NCBI RefSeq assembly: GCF_010550695.1
Contig: NZ_JAAGOB010000007.1
Coordinates: forward strand, 62,001 to 126,000
Direction: 5' to 3'
DNA: 64,000 nt
Source of the DNA: Phytoactinopolyspora alkaliphila
GTDB taxonomy: Bacteria > Actinomycetota > Actinomycetes > Jiangellales > Jiangellaceae
Shown here: positions 6,373-13,916 of the stretch, piece by piece
Layout: the number at the start of each line of letters is the position of its first letter
Numbering within the stretch: position 1 is the first letter of the stretch
Translations under genes and position numbers: made by a program
Notes under the pieces: generated by a model
What the model was told of the DNA's origin: nothing
What the model saw: the letters and a program-made list of their open reading frames with translations, nothing else
Database searches by the model: none

Positions 6373-8111
6373 GGGTGGCTCCCGGTGATGGCGAAAACAC
6401 GCTCGTCGTGCCGGATGGCGAACGTGCGCCACGGCGGCGGCAGGCTGGCTTGGTGGCTGGTGGCGTCTGCGTTCGTGGCCGCGGAGCGGGCTGTGGTGGT
6501 GGCGTGTCGGATGCCGGCGCCGCTGCGTCCGGTGGTAGTGGCCGCGGTGGCCGCCGTTGTGGTGGCCGCTCGCTCGGCTCTGCCTGCGCCGCCGCCGGCT
6601 CGCGCGTGGGCGGGGCGCGCGGTGAAGGTGGCGTGTCGGCTGCCGGTCCCGTCCCGCTCGGGCCTGGTCGCGGTAGGGCCGGTGTGCGTGTGTGTGGTGC
6701 GCTCACCGGTGCCTGCGCGGTCGGCTGTGACGGTGGTGGCGCGGGCCCAGCTGGTGGTGTCGCGCTCGCTCGGTTCCTCGTCGGGGGCCAGCTCGTAGAG
6801 CTCGAGCTCGGCCACGTCCAAGTGACGCAGCCCGGATTGGGTGGCGCCGTCGTTGTGGGCATAGCCCAGCGCGACACCGTAGGGGCCGTCCTGGACCTGG
6901 TCCTGGGCGTCGATGCGCCACGTGTCCGGCTCCGGGTCACCGTGGAGCCAGTCCCGCATCCGGATCCGGCGGCCGTGCCGCTCGACCCGGACCCACCACC
7001 AGTCGCCGACCATGCTGGTGTCGGTCAGTGTGGCCAGCCACCCGTAGGGAGCCTCGAAACCGAGCTTTCCCACACTGGAGAGGTCGAGCTCGTCGACGCG
7101 GATGATCCGCCGTGAGGTGCCGCCGTGAGATTCGTGGATATAGCCCGGACCGCGGGAGTACTGATCGCCGGGGTTGCCGGTGTCGATGCCGAGCCCGACC
7201 ACCCCGAACGCCTGGGTGCCCGCGGCGGCGTGACGGATCCGGGCGAGCACGCCGCCCTCGGTGACGAGTGGCCCGGCCCATTCGATGCGGGCGCGGGACC
7301 CGTCGACGTCCATGTCCTGGGCGAACCGGGCCGTGCCGTCGACGCCGGCCTGTAGGACGATCGCGCCACCGTCGCCTGCGGAGTCGTCGATCATCTCCGC
7401 GGGCAGCTGCGCGCCGGTGCCGTCCCACGAGAACAGCGTCACCGGGTTGCGGGCGGGTAGCGGGTCGCGGGCATCAGTCGACCCGCGAGCGAGTAGGTCC
7501 ACGACCTTCTGGATACGCAGCGTTCCACCGGGGTTCGGGTTCGTCGACGTGAGGCCAATCTTGATGCGCGTCGGCGTGAACGCCTTCACGTGCTCGAACT
7601 GCTGTGCCCAGTTCACGCCGTCGGGTGAGGAGTGCCCGGTCCAGGTGCCGGTGCTGGGGTCGAAGGCGATCCGCATCCAGGGGTGGGCGTAGGTGTTGGC
7701 TCCGGGAAACCCTGCCGTGGACGCGGCGTCGCCGCTGCCGCCAGCGCGGAGGAACGCATACACCAGCGCCGCGAGATTGGTCGCGGAGTTCGATGCGTAG
7801 AACGAGCATCGGACGGCGTCGGCCTCGGTGTCGCTCTTGACCACGGCGGTGAAACCGAGCCCTCGCGTGTTGGAGATGTCGGTGTCGCACTGGATCGCGA
7901 GGTCGAGGCCTCCGCCGGGCAGCAGAGCGTGTTCGATGCCGGCGGAGTTGTCGTTGGGGCCGTTGGGGTGGATGCTGTCGTAGCTGGTGCCGGCCGGGAG
8001 CGTGATGTGGACGCGTGAGTCCGACACGGTGACGGTCTCCCCGCCGAGCGGGGATGACACCGTCCACTCGGCGGGGAGTTCGTCGCCGTCGAAGTCCTCG
8101 GTCAGCGCCAC
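6369..8111 (-). CDS. Tail fibre / receptor-binding protein with repetitive C-terminus
   Basis: The protein has about 580 residues. GTG 8111 lies just past the preceding stop (8116) and avoids a 50-bp overlap; ATG 8168 is the longer alternative. The first half contains a concanavalin/LamG-like beta-sandwich (FDGDELPAEWTV, then SSPDGVNWAQQFEHVK). A second starts near the middle (FSWDGTGAQLPAEM to HLDVAELELYEL). The last 130 residues are low-complexity, with about four 20-residue R-x-G-x-G-x-R-x-A-T repeats. Two carbohydrate-binding-type domains on a tail-tip protein suggest binding to host surface glycan. Confidence 0.75.
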   Translation of the reverse strand: MALTEDFDGDELPAEWTVSSPLGGETVTVSDSRVHITLPAGTSYDSIHPNGPNDNSAGIEHALLPGGGLDLAIQCDTDISNTRGLGFTAVVKSDTEADAVRCSFYASNSATNLAALVYAFLRAGGSGDAASTAGFPGANTYAHPWMRIAFDPSTGTWTGHSSPDGVNWAQQFEHVKAFTPTRIKIGLTSTNPNPGGTLRIQKVVDLLARGSTDARDPLPARNPVTLFSWDGTGAQLPAEMIDDSAGDGGAIVLQAGVDGTARFAQDMDVDGSRARIEWAGPLVTEGGVLARIRHAAAGTQAFGVVGLGIDTGNPGDQYSRGPGYIHESHGGTSRRIIRVDELDLSSVGKLGFEAPYGWLATLTDTSMVGDWWWVRVERHGRRIRMRDWLHGDPEPDTWRIDAQDQVQDGPYGVALGYAHNDGATQSGLRHLDVAELELYELAPDEEPSERDTTSWARATTVTADRAGTGERTTHTHTGPTATRPERDGTGSRHATFTARPAHARAGGGAGRAERAATTTAATAATTTGRSGAGIRHATTTARSAATNADATSHQASLPPPWRTFAIRHDERVFAITGSHP

Positions 8112-8115
8112 AGGT

Positions 8116-8472
8116 TCAGCCGTTCTGTTCCGGTACCTGCACGTGCAGCCGGAACGTGGCCTCATCATCCGGCGACCCGAACACGAACGGGGTGAACGCC
8201 TCGACCACGGTCAGGGGTTGCCCTCCGGAGTCGGCGGCATACGCCACCACACCCTCCACCGTGACCGGCAACGACGCCAGATCGGACCCGGCGACCTCGA
8301 CCGTCAGCGTCATCGTCTGCGAGCCTGTGTCGTCGTTCGCTACCGGTTCCAGCCGGGTCGCGGCATTGACGGCGACCGGGTCACCGGCTCCGTCGCGCAG
8401 CTCGACGAACCAGCCGGCCGGCGGCGGTCCGTTGCGTAGCGCCGTGTACCCGGCGGCGGTGATCTCAGCCAT
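8116..8472 (-). CDS. Small beta-rich tail-tip protein
   Basis: The protein has 118 residues, ATG 8472. The N-terminus MAEITAAGYTALRNG is followed by alternating strands (WFVELRDGAGDPV, QTMTLTVEVAG, ATFRLHVQVPE) typical of small phage structural or adaptor proteins. It directly precedes the fibre gene, and a tail-fibre accessory role is the most likely reading. No specific family is recognised. It has no cysteines or membrane segments. Confidence 0.6.
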   Translation of the reverse strand: MAEITAAGYTALRNGPPPAGWFVELRDGAGDPVAVNAATRLEPVANDDTGSQTMTLTVEVAGSDLASLPVTVEGVVAYAADSGGQPLTVVEAFTPFVFGSPDDEATFRLHVQVPEQNG

Positions 8473-8475
8473 GTG

Positions 8476-8559
8476 TCAGGTCTCCTCATCGTGATCGCAG
8501 CACTCAGCGGCTGCTAGGCGGGACGGCCACTCCTGGCCGCAGTAGTCGCAGGCGTGCAT
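8476..8559 (-). CDS. 27-residue cysteine-rich micro-protein
   Basis: The start ATG at 8559-8557 overlaps the holin stop as TGATG, and the stop is three bases before the next gene. The product has a CDYCGQEW pair and an ECCDHD motif, together a plausible single zinc site. Comparable CxxC/ECC micro-proteins occur beside lysis genes in actinophages. The overlap and motif are the evidence; the length alone would not be convincing. Confidence 0.5.
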   Translation of the reverse strand: MHACDYCGQEWPSRLAAAECCDHDEET

Positions 8560-8786
8560 CAGAGCTCGCGGTTGGCCGGAGCGATGTACGCCCCGAGCGC
8601 GGTGACGGCCACGGCGATCGCCCCGGCGTAGGGCTCCTGGATATCCCAGTCGAACCACTCGGCGGCCACCTGTGTGACCGTCACGCCGGTCACTCCGCCC
8701 AGTGCGGCGCCGATGGCCTTGGAGATGCGGCGGGGGTGGAGCTTTGTGCGCAGTCGAGCCGCGGCCCGGCTGAGGGCGTCCTTCAT
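8559..8786 (-). CDS. Holin candidate
   Basis: The protein has 75 residues, ATG 8786, overlapping the preceding stop. The basic N-terminus (RTKLHPRRISK) is followed by two hydrophobic segments (AIGAALGGVTGVTVTQVAA and AGAIAVAVTALGAYIAP) joined by a short acidic turn. This two-helix architecture and the place just downstream of the endolysin and a membrane protein fit a phage holin that forms the membrane lesion releasing the endolysin. Which of this and the next gene is holin or antiholin cannot be told. Confidence 0.65.
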   Translation of the reverse strand: MKDALSRAAARLRTKLHPRRISKAIGAALGGVTGVTVTQVAAEWFDWDIQEPYAGAIAVAVTALGAYIAPANREL

Positions 8787-9136
8787 GTGGGGTCTCCTCG
8801 TTGCAGATGGTCGGTGATGCGCTGATGTAGGTCGCGGTCGGCCTGGCGGAGCTCGGCATGCACACGGTCGCTGTTCTCCCGGTCTGCCCGGTTCTCCGCG
8901 CGGAGGCCGCCGATATCTCGTCGCAGCTCGGCGTTGCCGTTCTCGATCCGGTCCAGCGCCTGGCGCATGTGCTCGGCGAAGCCATTTCCGGTCGGCTCCG
9001 CGAACGCTCGCGCCTCGGCTGCCACCTTGCGGGTTGCTCGCACCTCACTGCGGGTGCGGCCGTTCATCCAGCCGAGCACTGCGGTGATGAGGACACCGAT
9101 GAGGCCGATGATCGCGACGGTGACCTCGTTGCTCAC
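8783..9136 (-). CDS. Membrane-anchored coiled-coil protein (DUF2746-like), lysis module
   Basis: The protein has 117 residues, ATG 9136. One N-terminal transmembrane segment (VTVAIIGLIGVLITAVLGW) is followed by a long charged coiled coil (RSEVRATRKVAAEARAF, then LDRIENGNAELRRDIGG to the end). The layout matches the DUF2746-type proteins of actinophage lysis cassettes. It sits between the endolysin and the holin candidate with 4-bp overlaps on both sides. It may be a second holin, antiholin or spanin-like factor. Confidence 0.65.
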   Translation of the reverse strand: MSNEVTVAIIGLIGVLITAVLGWMNGRTRSEVRATRKVAAEARAFAEPTGNGFAEHMRQALDRIENGNAELRRDIGGLRAENRADRENSDRVHAELRQADRDLHQRITDHLQRGDPT

Positions 9137-10317
9137 TGCTCGGCGTCCACCAGCTCGGCGTCGTCCTCGTCGCTTTCGTCGCCGATCGTGGCGCCGAGGA
9201 TCCCGTGCAGAGCACGCAGCGCGTCCATCGCGTCACGCTCCCCAGAGATCGCGTCATCCACGATGCCCAGCAGCCGCTCCTGACCGGCGATGAGCTCGTC
9301 GTTGCGAGCCACGATCACATCGAGAGCGGCCTCAGCGTCAGCGGCGGCCGCCATGGTCTCGGCGTGGTGAGCATCGATCCGGGCCAGGATCTGCCCCGAG
9401 TCCGCTCCGCCGACGGCGGCTAGAATCGCGGCCTGCTGCTCCAGGATCTTGTCGAGGTCCTTGAGGAACCCGACCCGGGCGCCCGGGGTCTGGCTGTGGT
9501 CCGGCCGCACGGCGTTGATGAGGTACCGCAGCATCGTCCCGTACACCAGGTCGAGGGTGGGGTTGGTCCGGTTCCAGACCTTTGAGTCGAGGTTGCGGGT
9601 CTGCAGGTCGGCCTGTCGAGCCCGAGCCCAGCCGCTCTCGACCCCATAGCGGACGCTGCCCTGGCCGTCGTTGTGCGGGTACTGCACCATCGCGGCGTTG
9701 CTGTTGCACAGCACTCGGTACAGGTCGCGGAGCATCTTGTCCTGCTCTGGTGTCATGTCGTCCTCCTGGCTCGGGGGGTCGGTGTCGCCGGCGCCGCCGG
9801 GGTGTGGTGCGCCGTCCTGGATCCAGGCGTAGATCGGGTCGCCTGGGCACGAGGTCGAGGACAGGTCGCGGTGCCCGGAGATCCCGGACCCGGCGCCGGC
9901 CTCGCTGCGGAGGAACGCCCGCGCCGCGAGGTAGGCGCGCAGCAGCGAGTCGGGTGGGTCGCCGTCGCCGGATCCCCAGATCGCGCAGATCGAGTACCTG
10001 TTGCCGTTGACGGTGGCGTTGCCGTTCGCGCCGCCCCGGACTCGTGGCCGGTCCCGGGTGGAGCGGCCCTCCAGGATGATGTCGTGGTGGCAGACGCCGA
10101 GGTTGTAGGCGATGTCGTTGTAGTTGTTCGCGTTGCCGGGGGCGAGGTGCCAATCCTGGTAGGCGCGCCACAGCGCGCGGCAGTCGGCGTGGTTGGTGCG
10201 GCGGTGGGTGCCGCCGCCGGCGTAGTGGAACGCCGTCCCGCTGGTGGCGCTGATGTTGGTGTTGATGCCCCGCGGTGCGCGCAGCCCGATCGTGGCGCGG
10301 CTGTCCCAGCCGGTCAC
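9133..10317 (-). CDS. Endolysin, N-acetylmuramoyl-L-alanine amidase
   Basis: The protein has 394 residues, with GTG 10317 overlapping the previous stop as GTGA. Residues about 1-165 form a PGRP/amidase_2 domain: FHYAGGG (H31), YNDIAYNLGVCHHD, SGHRD (H149) and STSCPGD (C157). H31, H149 and C157 are the expected zinc ligands for cleaving the glycan-peptide bond. The C-terminal 200 residues are helical and coiled-coil-like, ending in a highly acidic tail. They could bind cell wall or oligomerise. There is no signal peptide, so release depends on the holin. Confidence 0.88.
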   Translation of the reverse strand: MTGWDSRATIGLRAPRGINTNISATSGTAFHYAGGGTHRRTNHADCRALWRAYQDWHLAPGNANNYNDIAYNLGVCHHDIILEGRSTRDRPRVRGGANGNATVNGNRYSICAIWGSGDGDPPDSLLRAYLAARAFLRSEAGAGSGISGHRDLSSTSCPGDPIYAWIQDGAPHPGGAGDTDPPSQEDDMTPEQDKMLRDLYRVLCNSNAAMVQYPHNDGQGSVRYGVESGWARARQADLQTRNLDSKVWNRTNPTLDLVYGTMLRYLINAVRPDHSQTPGARVGFLKDLDKILEQQAAILAAVGGADSGQILARIDAHHAETMAAAADAEAALDVIVARNDELIAGQERLLGIVDDAISGERDAMDALRALHGILGATIGDESDEDDAELVDAEQ

Positions 10318-10439
10318 TGATCCGCCTCGTCTGTGGGTGTCGGGAGCAGCTCGGGCGGGAGATGCTCACCCTCCTCGCGGTCGACGTGGTCGGGGTCGAT
10401 GTCGACCTCCGGCACGTCGCCGTGGTGTGCGTAGCGCAT
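10314..10439 (-). CDS. 41-residue acidic micro-protein before the endolysin
   Basis: ATG 10439 follows a strong AGGAGGACACCC site, and the stop overlaps the endolysin GTG. The product is very acidic (many D/E, PEVDIDPDHVDREEGE) with no hydrophobic segment. Coding is supported by the ribosome site and coupling. Function unknown; it may mainly carry initiation to the endolysin. Confidence 0.55.
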   Translation of the reverse strand: MRYAHHGDVPEVDIDPDHVDREEGEHLPPELLPTPTDEADQ

Positions 10440-10463
10440 GGGTGTCCTCCTGGGCGTGCGGAA

Positions 10464-10489
10464 GCGCCCCACCGGCTCGGGCGGGGTGC
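10464..10489 (-). terminator. Imperfect stem-loop between tail and lysis modules
   Basis: GCGCCCCACC (10464-10473) can pair with GGCGGGGTGC (10480-10489) with one wobble and one mismatch around GGCTCG. It lies after the gene ending at 10504 and before the lysis cassette, so it may modulate read-through. Confidence 0.35.
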
Positions 10490-10503
10490 CGGGCGAGGGC
10501 TGG

Positions 10504-10842
10504 TTAGGTCAGGTTGGAGCCGGTGACGGCCGAGCAGAGGGTGGGGAATGCCTCAGCGACGGCGGCGAGCACGAGGGCGTCGTCGGGCTGGATCAGCTGC
10601 CCGTCGTCGTCGAGGTCGAGTGCGCCGGACAGAGCCGAGGAGGACACGACGGCCCGCACGAGGCCGGGGAGGCTCCACGTCGGGTCGGACATGAGGCGAC
10701 GCGCGACCCGCTGCTGCGCGGCGTCGGGCTGGTCGCTGGTGAGGACCTCGCGGACGTGGACGGACAGGGCAGCCTCGACCCGTTCGGCCACCGTTTGGTC
10801 GGTGCGCGCTTTCGCCATGGCGGACAGATGCACAGCAGTCAT
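10504..10842 (-). CDS. Hypothetical late protein, 112 residues
   Basis: The start is ATG 10842, overlapping the preceding tail gene stop as ATGA. The product is mostly helical (AERVEAALSVHVREVL, AAQQRVARRLMS, LVRAVVSSSALSG) with an acidic loop LDLDDDGQLIQPDD. It is cotranscribed with the minor tail genes. No family is recognised; a small tail or lysis accessory role is possible. Confidence 0.6.
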   Translation of the reverse strand: MTAVHLSAMAKARTDQTVAERVEAALSVHVREVLTSDQPDAAQQRVARRLMSDPTWSLPGLVRAVVSSSALSGALDLDDDGQLIQPDDALVLAAVAEAFPTLCSAVTGSNLT

Positions 10843-13118
10843 CACGGTTCCTCGATCAGTAGGGGCCGCACGGTCAGGTCCTGGGTCATGTGACCGTCGT
10901 CGCTCACCGACAGCCGGATCCCGACCACGAGGCACCGCGCCGACAGGCCGGTGACGTCGGGGTCGTTGACCTGGAGGTGGTCGCCGAGCTGGATGCGCGG
11001 GTCAGGCACGATGCTCAGGGTCTTGATGATCCGCCGCGCCGTGGCGGTCTGTGCGCCGAGCCACTCGGCGAGCTGCTCCGCGTCGGCCTGTTGCTGCCGC
11101 CAGACCGTGTCCGGCAGCGACAGGACGGTCCCATAGGACGAAGGCGTCCCGGGATGGTTGTTAACTACATGGCGTTCGGTCTCGCCATACACAAGGACCT
11201 GGCGAGCTTTCAGCACCGGGCCGGGTGGCCCTGTCCCACCTTTCCCGGCAAGGCTGATTGATTCGATCGACGTGGATGACCCGCTGCGCGTCAGCGTGAG
11301 TCTCACTCTTGCGGGTTCCACCTGCGAACACGTCGGCCCGTTAACGGTGGCAGCCGCACCACCGGGGTTGCGTTCGGGTCGCCCATCCACTCCCGGGTTT
11401 GCACACGTAGGCCAGGTCGATGGATCGTTGAGCGATGCGTCGCCGATGTACACGTATGAGCCGTACAGGTCTGGGGAACCGCACCCAAGGGCGGTGATCG
11501 TGGTGCTGAGGTCGATGGCGTCCCCGTCGAGTTGTACGAACCACGTGTCGCCTTCTGGGAGTTCCGCCAGCTCGGATAGCTTGTATCGGCGCCCGCTGTC
11601 CGGTGAGTGTGCCTCGACCCATTCGCCTGCGCCCGAGCCGGGGATGCGGCGGGCGTAGCGGTTCTCCACCGGCTGCCACGGTACGGACACGTACCGGTAG
11701 GTCCAATCCCGGGAGATCTCCCAGGTGAGATCTTCGATGGAGTCCCGCGACGTGACTGTGCCATCCACGGGGCGGGTCGTGTCGTTGAGCCACTCGCGGT
11801 TCTTGAAGACGAGTCGGCCGCGTTCGTCGCACCAGATGCCGCCTGCTTCGGCTTGCGCGAGTTCGGCGAGGGTGTCCCACCGGTCGACCTCGACCAGCCA
11901 CGGGATCGCGGTCAGCCAGTTCAGCGACGGGTCCGGAAGGAACGTCGGCTCCCAATCGCTCACGTGATCGGTGGGCGGGTTGATGCTGTTGACGAACTGA
12001 ATCGAGACACCGGCAAGGCGCCCCGTGGTCTGCACATAGTCGATGGTCCCCGTGCCTCGCAAGACGGACTGGGCGCCTTGTGCGGATCGCCCGTCCGGTG
12101 CCTGCAGGTAGGTCTCCAGCTGCGCGCCGCCGATACCGGAGTGTGCGAACACCACACGGCACGGGCCTGAAAACGGGCCGGGGATCGATGCCGCCACGGC
12201 GCCGTTCGCGACGGCTTCCAGATTGCCGGACTGCACGCGCAGCACGAGGGACCGCCCGTCCGGCCACTGCACCTGCACCGAACCGGGCGTGGCGCTGTCG
12301 AGGTGGGCCTGCACACACCATGAATTGCCGCCCGGTGACCACCCGACCGGGGACCGCGTGTGATACGTGCGGGTGTGTGTTCGGTCCGGCCACACCCCGT
12401 AACCCCACGGTGCCCGCTCGTACCGTACCGGCGGCGGCGGCGGTATCCCGATCTCGGACGGGCTCGTGCGCACCGTCCCCGACCCCGGCAGCGGCGCCAG
12501 ACCACCCTGCAACGGGACATGCAACGCGGCCCGCTGCGGGTGATAGGTGAGACCTAGGAACTGCTCCTGCGGGGGCGGGATGGTTGCCGAGAACTGCGAC
12601 ATGCGGGCGATCGCGTCCATGACCCAGAGCCCGGTGAGGCGGTTGACCCGGATCTGTGTCGCGCCGGTGATCACCGGTGGCTGCGTCGACCCCTGCGGTT
12701 CCAGAGTCGCCGGGTTACGTAGCCGAATGGCGGCGTCACTGCATTGCACCGTCGCCGTCGAGCTGCGGGCGCTGCCGCGGGCATCCCACGTCACCCCCGT
12801 GAACACCCTGACCATCGCGCCGCCGAACCCGACATCCGCCGTGACCGGCGTGTCCGGCCGCGGCAGCTCCGGCTCACCGCCGGCACCCCACGGCGACAAC
12901 GGGCGACGCGACACAGGCTCATCCCGGGCCACCGTGACATCGGCGGTCGCGATACCCGGGCCCGTGACACCGGCGATCTGATCCGGCCACTCCGTTGCGA
13001 TCGCCCGGTCAACGGCCATCGCAGATGTCACCGGCGGGTCGTCGAGGCCCCACACCACCTCGGCACGCGGCTCAGTCACCGTCATGTCGGCCGGCCACCC
13101 TGTCGGCGTCGGCTGCAT
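10842..13118 (-). CDS. Large minor tail protein (tail tip, lectin-like insert)
   Basis: The protein has 758 residues, with ATG 13118 three bases after the upstream stop. The N-terminal third (MVRVFTGVTWDARGSARS, then AIRLRNPATL) resembles phage minor tail/baseplate proteins that build the tail-tip hub. Residues about 230-385 look like a LamG/concanavalin insertion (SWCVQAHLDSATPG, QVQWPDGRSLVLRV). The C-terminal half has GGIWCDERGRLVFKNREW and ends in a beta-rich stretch. The position after the Dit-like gene and before the lysis genes supports a tail-tip hub or host-recognition protein. Confidence 0.75.
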   Translation of the reverse strand: MQPTPTGWPADMTVTEPRAEVVWGLDDPPVTSAMAVDRAIATEWPDQIAGVTGPGIATADVTVARDEPVSRRPLSPWGAGGEPELPRPDTPVTADVGFGGAMVRVFTGVTWDARGSARSSTATVQCSDAAIRLRNPATLEPQGSTQPPVITGATQIRVNRLTGLWVMDAIARMSQFSATIPPPQEQFLGLTYHPQRAALHVPLQGGLAPLPGSGTVRTSPSEIGIPPPPPVRYERAPWGYGVWPDRTHTRTYHTRSPVGWSPGGNSWCVQAHLDSATPGSVQVQWPDGRSLVLRVQSGNLEAVANGAVAASIPGPFSGPCRVVFAHSGIGGAQLETYLQAPDGRSAQGAQSVLRGTGTIDYVQTTGRLAGVSIQFVNSINPPTDHVSDWEPTFLPDPSLNWLTAIPWLVEVDRWDTLAELAQAEAGGIWCDERGRLVFKNREWLNDTTRPVDGTVTSRDSIEDLTWEISRDWTYRYVSVPWQPVENRYARRIPGSGAGEWVEAHSPDSGRRYKLSELAELPEGDTWFVQLDGDAIDLSTTITALGCGSPDLYGSYVYIGDASLNDPSTWPTCANPGVDGRPERNPGGAAATVNGPTCSQVEPARVRLTLTRSGSSTSIESISLAGKGGTGPPGPVLKARQVLVYGETERHVVNNHPGTPSSYGTVLSLPDTVWRQQQADAEQLAEWLGAQTATARRIIKTLSIVPDPRIQLGDHLQVNDPDVTGLSARCLVVGIRLSVSDDGHMTQDLTVRPLLIEEP

Positions 13119-13121
13119 CCC

Positions 13122-13916
13122 TCACCCCACCTCGATCAGCTGAGCGGACCAGTCCGAACGCGTCGGCAACCCCGCAACGGCCATCTGATAGATCTCCGAC
13201 ACCCCGGACACCACGACACGGGGGATCCCCATGCCTGGCAGCCAATCCACCGCACTGTCCGTCTCGGTCAGCTGAGGCCGCGATACCAGGCACGGTGCCG
13301 TCGGCGACAGCAACATCAGCTGCTGCGAGGCGCCATTCGTGCTCTCGGGAACGGTTACCGTCAACACGGCACGCTGCCCCGCAGATGCCGACGCCGGCCC
13401 ATCGACCTGGATCACATCACCGGCCGCGTCAAGCCGCGCCAGCATCAGGTCAACGCTTGCTGATGCGTCCACGTTCTCGACCGCAGCCGTGTATGTCCGC
13501 CCAGGCAGGAGCGGCACCAGAGACGACCATGCCGTCCCGTCAACCTCCAGCACCCCCGGCGCAGCGACCACGGCGGACGACGCCCCATCGATCGGGGACC
13601 ACCCCAGCTGTGGCTCCGTCCCGGGCATCGACGCCGCCGCCGAGAGCATGTTCGACTCCAGCGCCATCGGGTCGTACCAGTAGTACTCGCCACCGTGCAG
13701 ACCCGCCTCGAGCTCGGTCAGGTAGGCCAGCTCTTCCCGGGTGGCCCAGGACATCTCCCACGACCAGCGGCGAGGCGCGCCAGGCGGGATCTGAATGGTG
13801 TGTGTGCCGCTGAGGAGGCGAGAGACGTGGTGGTGTCGGCCATACGACACCTGCATCGGAGCGGGGGAACGCACCTCGCGCATCGCGCCGGCGGGACCGA
13901 TCCATACCGTTGTCAT
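13122..13916 (-). CDS. Dit-like minor tail protein
   Basis: The protein has 264 residues, with ATG 13916 overlapping the tape-measure stop. The N-terminus (MTTVWIGPAGAMREV, SYGRHHHVSRLLSG) and the motif YYWYDPMALESNMLS are typical of actinophage distal-tail-type proteins encoded after the tape measure. The middle has a beta-sandwich run (AVVAAPGVLEVDG to SVDLMLARLDAAG), possibly a carbohydrate-binding domain. It probably forms the ring joining tail tube and tip. Confidence 0.75.
   Translation of the reverse strand: MTTVWIGPAGAMREVRSPAPMQVSYGRHHHVSRLLSGTHTIQIPPGAPRRWSWEMSWATREELAYLTELEAGLHGGEYYWYDPMALESNMLSAAASMPGTEPQLGWSPIDGASSAVVAAPGVLEVDGTAWSSLVPLLPGRTYTAAVENVDASASVDLMLARLDAAGDVIQVDGPASASAGQRAVLTVTVPESTNGASQQLMLLSPTAPCLVSRPQLTETDSAVDWLPGMGIPRVVVSGVSEIYQMAVAGLPTRSDWSAQLIEVG

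Noticed and set aside
6375-8018. Several plus-strand frames antisense to the tail fibre
   Set aside because: They show repeated Gly/Val/Arg-rich composition typical of antisense reading of GC-rich genes and have no ribosome sites. The minus-strand fibre explains the region.
8559-9048. 190-codon frame overlapping the holin and DUF2746-like genes
   Set aside because: Only its last 27 codons (8476-8559) are credible, as a coupled micro-gene. The remainder is an out-of-frame reading of two membrane protein genes.
12744-13813. Plus-strand frames of 239 and 272 codons antisense to minor tail genes
   Set aside because: Arg/Pro/His-rich shadow composition and no start signals. The minus-strand genes have recognisable structural motifs.
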